Origin: Candidatus Hydrogenedens terephthalaticus JGI OTU-1
GTDB taxonomy: Bacteria > Hydrogenedentota > Hydrogenedentia > Hydrogenedentales > Hydrogenedentaceae
Direction: 5' to 3'
Assembly: GCA_000493945.1 (NCBI GenBank)
Contig: AWNW01000037.1
Coordinates: forward strand, 18,506 to 27,423
Length of the DNA: 8,918 nucleotides
Positions 6,801 to 8,918 of the stretch are shown here, one piece after another. A program made the translations under genes and the position numbers. The number at the start of each line of letters is the position of its first letter. Position 1 is the first letter of the stretch. Below the pieces are notes generated by a model that had not been told where the DNA came from, made no database searches, and saw only the letters and a program-made list of their open reading frames with translations.

Positions 6801-7916
6801 GTTCAAGACACCGACCCCATGACTTATATTCTTGAATGGGATTCGGGTGAGATGAAAGGTGGGTCGCTTGTGCAAATAGAAGTAGAAAATGTCCGCGATA
6901 CTTTTGGTAATTTGATAGACCCTCTATTTAACAAAGTTATCTGTCCCAGTATAGGTGTTTCTCCGTTCGTTACCGATGTGCGAATTGTAGACTCGCGAAA
7001 TATTCGTGTCTTCTTTTCTGAACCGATGGAGGCTTTTATGACTATAACTTCGAGATATAGTCTCTCCGGTCCCGGGAAAGGAACCCTGAATACAGCCCCT
7101 GATACTGTGCAGAAAATTGAAGATGGACATTATTTATTAAAATGGAATGCGGGTAATCTGACCGATGGAGAAGATATTACAATAACTGTAAACACAGGGG
7201 CAGACCTTGCCGGCAATAGTTTGGTAGAACCTAAAAGCAAAACAGTAACTAACCGAATAAAAATACTTTCTTATGTTGTAGGCGGCAATTATTATATAGG
7301 CGACACAGTTACCCTCTCTTTCAATGTAAGTGGTGGTATTGGCGGATTAAATTTCCAATGGCTCAAAAATGGAGGGACTCCCGTAGGACACAATTCCAAC
7401 GAATGGACTATTACAAATATTGATACCACATATACAGGATCTTACCGTTGTCAGGTAGGTGATTCAAGAGAAGAAGTTGTTTTTACGAACTATGCAAATT
7501 TAGGGATATATCCTCACATGCAGTTTTTACTCCAACCTGGACCTGCAACCGTCATGGATGGGGACACTTATATATTACGAGTGGAAGTAACAGGTGGCAT
7601 CCCGACACTTTCATATCAATGGAAAAAAGATGGGGAAAATATTGGTGAAGATTATCCTGAATTTACAATCATCGAAATGTCTCCGGAAGATGAAGGAACT
7701 TATTGGGTAGAAGTCTCTGACGCAAAGGAAACCATTATAAGTACCCCCGTAGAAATAAAATACAATAAAGGACTTCCTATTTCAAATCCCACAGGTATTA
7801 TTACTCTCATAGTTTTAATATTCCTGTCTACTTTTATTGTATTAAAAACATCAGGATTAAACAATAAACCTGAAAAAATCAAAACGGATACCCATAAATA
7901 TTCGTTAAAAAAATAG
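3867..7916 (+). CDS. Large secreted or surface-anchored beta-helix protein with Ig-like repeats
   Basis: A 1349-residue exported protein of unknown specific function. Residues 1-22 form a signal peptide (charged start, hydrophobic core, likely cut after LHA). Residues about 24-612 look like a right-handed beta-helix: repeated short strand-turn units, DSCWWGFG at 422-429, and the closing ASPDIGADE (602-610) that ends many bacterial beta-helix proteins. Residues 615-712 resemble a cadherin-like domain (VVDPDPEE; VWATDLMG). Four Ig-like modules of the SbsA/Big_5 type follow (about 714-802, 818-915, 926-1020 and 1033-1120), each with an FSEPM-like strand and a D..GN loop. Two Ig-like domains lie at 1131-1216 and 1217-1299 (QWLKNGG..GSYRCQV; QWKKDGE..GTYWVEV). 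Last come LPISN, a membrane segment (1309-1327) and a basic tail. No catalytic motif of a polysaccharide lyase is recognisable, so adhesion or carbohydrate binding is a guess. GGAG lies seven bases before the ATG. It converges with the SpeE-like gene. Confidence 0.85.
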   Translation: MKGRVEVFLFFLLILLSSYLHADLYRIYEGAPNGATGNPNEWGFEQLSDAWTHATVTNPGNHTIRIEWQGPGQSDGVYFEVPELVLADSGDIEVIADTGIRPEIRPNGDHPIFSNNSTTGKVLKIIGYDEGVYNRIALYSAYSSPLIATSMNGNGVLITEKVNFIKKERVWEPTEEPGAPNGNYIYLQNVPVSKHQFYMVRFLGGDEVEQTSPLMVLGPMNGTGIMEAQLRYVDFSYAKGRGTRLSLKNIVRVTLEQCIFAPQEGSTYSESAIAMRADSPTASDGGSQVIFYNCSFRSGNANLFDKLGEDTHTTPNVYRLYKPVFTGPCGERAFNLQQSGARVEILGLEPGNDWFDTSDDIVPSPIQWVDMDGLTSNTGTYARILRGSIKFYRAKGIIRPYVGYAITCLGGELTGPVEVEMDSCWWGFGAGTFRSGATSGNYAPLLTITNTIFYGGGVPSYIDTRGFSDTLFPSAFATVRLRHVTLTSPESNPVTNWLIHGRTGDTLYSAATIFDSPNASNITPVWEAGFEWKNLAWNRNSQDGKGGFETAPNEQIMIYADPKLDDVGKLQTGSGALGRSGTTDTTNIDFEGQNRPLPPFYASPDIGADEGFFRPTDIVSNPVDMEVMDNVEEGTIVGEFTVVDPDPEEPHTLSLVQNGNGAFRLDGNQLVVDLPGALNGSENPYVTVQVWATDLMGLHYDKTFLVHVIDATPAYVVSVTVTQPLEVEVEFSEPMSLTGLDTPENYTLSGDGKGTLTENPSQVTVLDNKHVRLNWNSGEMKNGGDVTITVTNVFDAQGNPIGSPNSATHAGSGLGGFPPQLVSIEIKGPRLIHVVFSEAMRELGDESALNPANYHWWLDTPPGNSPTNVEKVSVFPPTYAISWTTGAAISEGQEVTVRVDNVQDLAGNPIDPLHNTASDTFEVTLPRALSLSAVNERTLKIKYSKEMGSSVFFIGNYTLSNPPGASGKGTLSIRPSRVVQDTDPMTYILEWDSGEMKGGSLVQIEVENVRDTFGNLIDPLFNKVICPSIGVSPFVTDVRIVDSRNIRVFFSEPMEAFMTITSRYSLSGPGKGTLNTAPDTVQKIEDGHYLLKWNAGNLTDGEDITITVNTGADLAGNSLVEPKSKTVTNRIKILSYVVGGNYYIGDTVTLSFNVSGGIGGLNFQWLKNGGTPVGHNSNEWTITNIDTTYTGSYRCQVGDSREEVVFTNYANLGIYPHMQFLLQPGPATVMDGDTYILRVEVTGGIPTLSYQWKKDGENIGEDYPEFTIIEMSPEDEGTYWVEVSDAKETIISTPVEIKYNKGLPISNPTGIITLIVLIFLSTFIVLKTSGLNNKPEKIKTDTHKYSLKK
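6006..7226 (+). repeat. Four tandem Ig-like (SbsA/Big_5-type) protein repeats
   Basis: These are coding repeats inside the surface protein, each about 88-98 residues. The shared pattern is FSEPM, then NYTLSG with GKGTL, a P..V step, LxWxSGEMKGG, and a final ITVxNVxDxxGN. GKGTL occurs in repeats 1, 3 and 4 (residues 752-756, 967-971 and 1071-1075). Repeat 2 has a divergent middle with HWWLDTPPG. The copies are clearly related in protein sequence but not nearly identical in DNA, so the duplication is old. Confidence 0.75.
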
Positions 7917-7967
7917 TATACATTTTTTCTAATTACTGAATAGTGCAATAGAATTTTATTTTGCATG

Positions 7968-8918
7968 TCATAATTGTAGTTGGCTTTTCCATACCTGCCA
8001 TTGAGGGTCATTTTCGAGGTAAGGTGTAACTTCCTGCAAAATTTGCTTTGCCTTGTCTTTCTCGTCCCAACGGATATATTGTTCTATTTGGGTTTTAGAG
8101 ATAGTCCTCAAGTAATATTGAGCCTGTTTGTTGTTCCCATCTATTTTCAATGAATCAATAAAACTTTTTCTCACATCATCACCTACCAGCAAACCTTCAT
8201 AATATAACATTAATCCATCTAAGTCCTTCCGTCGAGAATTATGTCTTTTTATAATACTATTTTTCATTTCTTCTCCAGTCGTAGTTAAAATCATATTTTC
8301 TACACTTGAGGTGCATTCTTTTAACCGTTTAAGATTTTGCGGAACACTTTTACGGTTATAAACATACTGTGGAGATACAAACTCTACCCATGGAAAACTG
8401 TCTGTAATTACCTTTCCTTGTTCTGAAAAACTTTCCAGCCCTTCTCGGTTCATGACAAAACAAGCCATTATCTCTTCTACATCCGAAAAACCAGCTTGAA
8501 TAAGGGCTTCTTTTAATACAGAATTCCCTTCTAATTTTTGGGATAATCCTTCGGGATTGAATAGAAGAGGTTTGTTAGAACCTACCAGGAACAAATCGGC
8601 ATTAACAAATAAACCGACCGTGTAAGGAAATACCTTTATGAATGTATAAACTGCAGACTGAACAATTTCTTCGCTGGAACTATGAAATGGCACCCATTGT
8701 GAAATCATACCCCCCTCATTCAATCGCTGTAAACAAAACTGGTAAAACTCCTGTGTGTAAAACATGGACACTCCTGCCATTGCCAGAGGCATCGGCTCCG
8801 TAGTAATAAAATCGTATTTTTTCGTAGAACGAATTAAAAAGTTTCTTGCATCATCGACATAAATTTCTATGTTACTCATTGTTAGCACATCAAAGTTTAA
8901 ATCTTTAAAGTAATGTCC
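7968..8918 (-). CDS. Spermidine synthase-like (SpeE fold) protein, N-terminus missing
   Basis: The frame is open to the right edge, giving 316 visible residues; a GTG at 8888 is internal, not the start. The visible part begins within a SAM-type Rossmann fold of the spermidine-synthase-like family: YVDDARNFL (20-28) is the adenosine-binding acidic strand, YDFITTEPMPLAMAGVSMFY (35-54) corresponds to the active-site strand, RLNEGGMISQWVPFH (65-79) follows, and TDSFPWVEF (172-180) matches the late TDxxPxxEF motif of these proteins. True aminopropyltransferases have an Asp in place of the Glu of TEP, so polyamine synthesis is doubtful. Many relatives with EPxxPxxAG are large proteins fused to a membrane transporter-like region, which here would lie outside the window. 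The last 85 or so residues look helical and TPR-like. It converges with the surface protein gene across 51 bases. Fold assignment is strong; the reaction is unknown. Confidence 0.8.
   Translation of the reverse strand, partial: GHYFKDLNFDVLTMSNIEIYVDDARNFLIRSTKKYDFITTEPMPLAMAGVSMFYTQEFYQFCLQRLNEGGMISQWVPFHSSSEEIVQSAVYTFIKVFPYTVGLFVNADLFLVGSNKPLLFNPEGLSQKLEGNSVLKEALIQAGFSDVEEIMACFVMNREGLESFSEQGKVITDSFPWVEFVSPQYVYNRKSVPQNLKRLKECTSSVENMILTTTGEEMKNSIIKRHNSRRKDLDGLMLYYEGLLVGDDVRKSFIDSLKIDGNNKQAQYYLRTISKTQIEQYIRWDEKDKAKQILQEVTPYLENDPQWQVWKSQLQL

Noticed and set aside
7944..7965. Possible bidirectional terminator hairpin (TGCAA ... TTGCA) between the two convergent genes
   Set aside because: The stem is AT-rich with mismatches and there is no GC-rich core, so it is too weak to call, although the position is right.
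7700..8011. Minus-strand ORF of 103 codons across the end of the surface protein gene
   Set aside because: It overlaps the ends of two better supported genes in other frames and its product matches nothing I recognise.
8886..8888. GTG as the start of the SpeE-like gene
   Set aside because: The frame continues upstream to the window edge with family-like residues (GHYFKDLNFDVL), so the GTG is an internal valine codon.
1..8918. CRISPR array, tRNA, rRNA, insertion sequence, prophage or defence system
   Set aside because: No regularly spaced repeats, no RNA gene landmarks, no transposase or phage-like products, and no gene resembling a known defence component were seen.

Overview
The window reads as ordinary chromosomal sequence from a bacterium. 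All six genes are bacterial in layout, have Shine-Dalgarno sequences where the start is visible, and are intron-free. Lines counted by eye range from about 27 to 57 % G+C. A 1349-residue exported protein, with a beta-helix ending in a DIGADE motif, an Ig-like repeat stalk and a C-terminal membrane segment, is a style common in environmental Gram-negative lineages such as the PVC group, Hydrogenedentes-like bacteria and relatives. A plant/trypanosome-type phosphofructokinase also fits such a lineage. This placement is an inference and is not secure.

Layout from left to right. (1) Positions 1-360, minus strand: the first 120 codons of a LeuT-type sodium-coupled transporter, running off the left edge. 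(2) Positions 361-454: a short divergent promoter region. (3) Positions 455-1849, plus strand: a class I DNA photolyase with an intact tryptophan electron chain. (4) Positions 1877-2269, minus strand: a short TspO/MBR protein that converges on the photolyase and lacks the usual first membrane helix. (5) Positions 2411-3715, minus strand: a 6-phosphofructokinase with an ATP-type GGDGT loop in a PPi-like (PKTIDND) framework. (6) Positions 3716-3866: an AT-rich divergent promoter region with a good extended -10 box and a tandem 17-bp-period repeat. (7) Positions 3867-7916, plus strand: the large multidomain cell-surface protein. (8) Positions 7968-8918, minus strand: a spermidine-synthase-like protein whose N-terminal part lies beyond the right edge.

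The genes alternate in direction and mostly have their own promoters, so there is no large operon. The only plausible functional pairing is photolyase with TspO. Both families occur in light- and oxidative-stress settings, the two genes are adjacent, and both look more AT-rich than their neighbours. The phosphofructokinase is a central glycolytic enzyme and the transporter imports a small solute, probably an amino acid. The surface protein and the SpeE-like protein have no clear connection with the rest. I saw no tRNA, rRNA, CRISPR array, insertion sequence, phage gene or toxin-antitoxin pair. I found no convincing new multi-gene system. The most unusual items are the truncated TspO and the domain architecture and tail of the surface protein.
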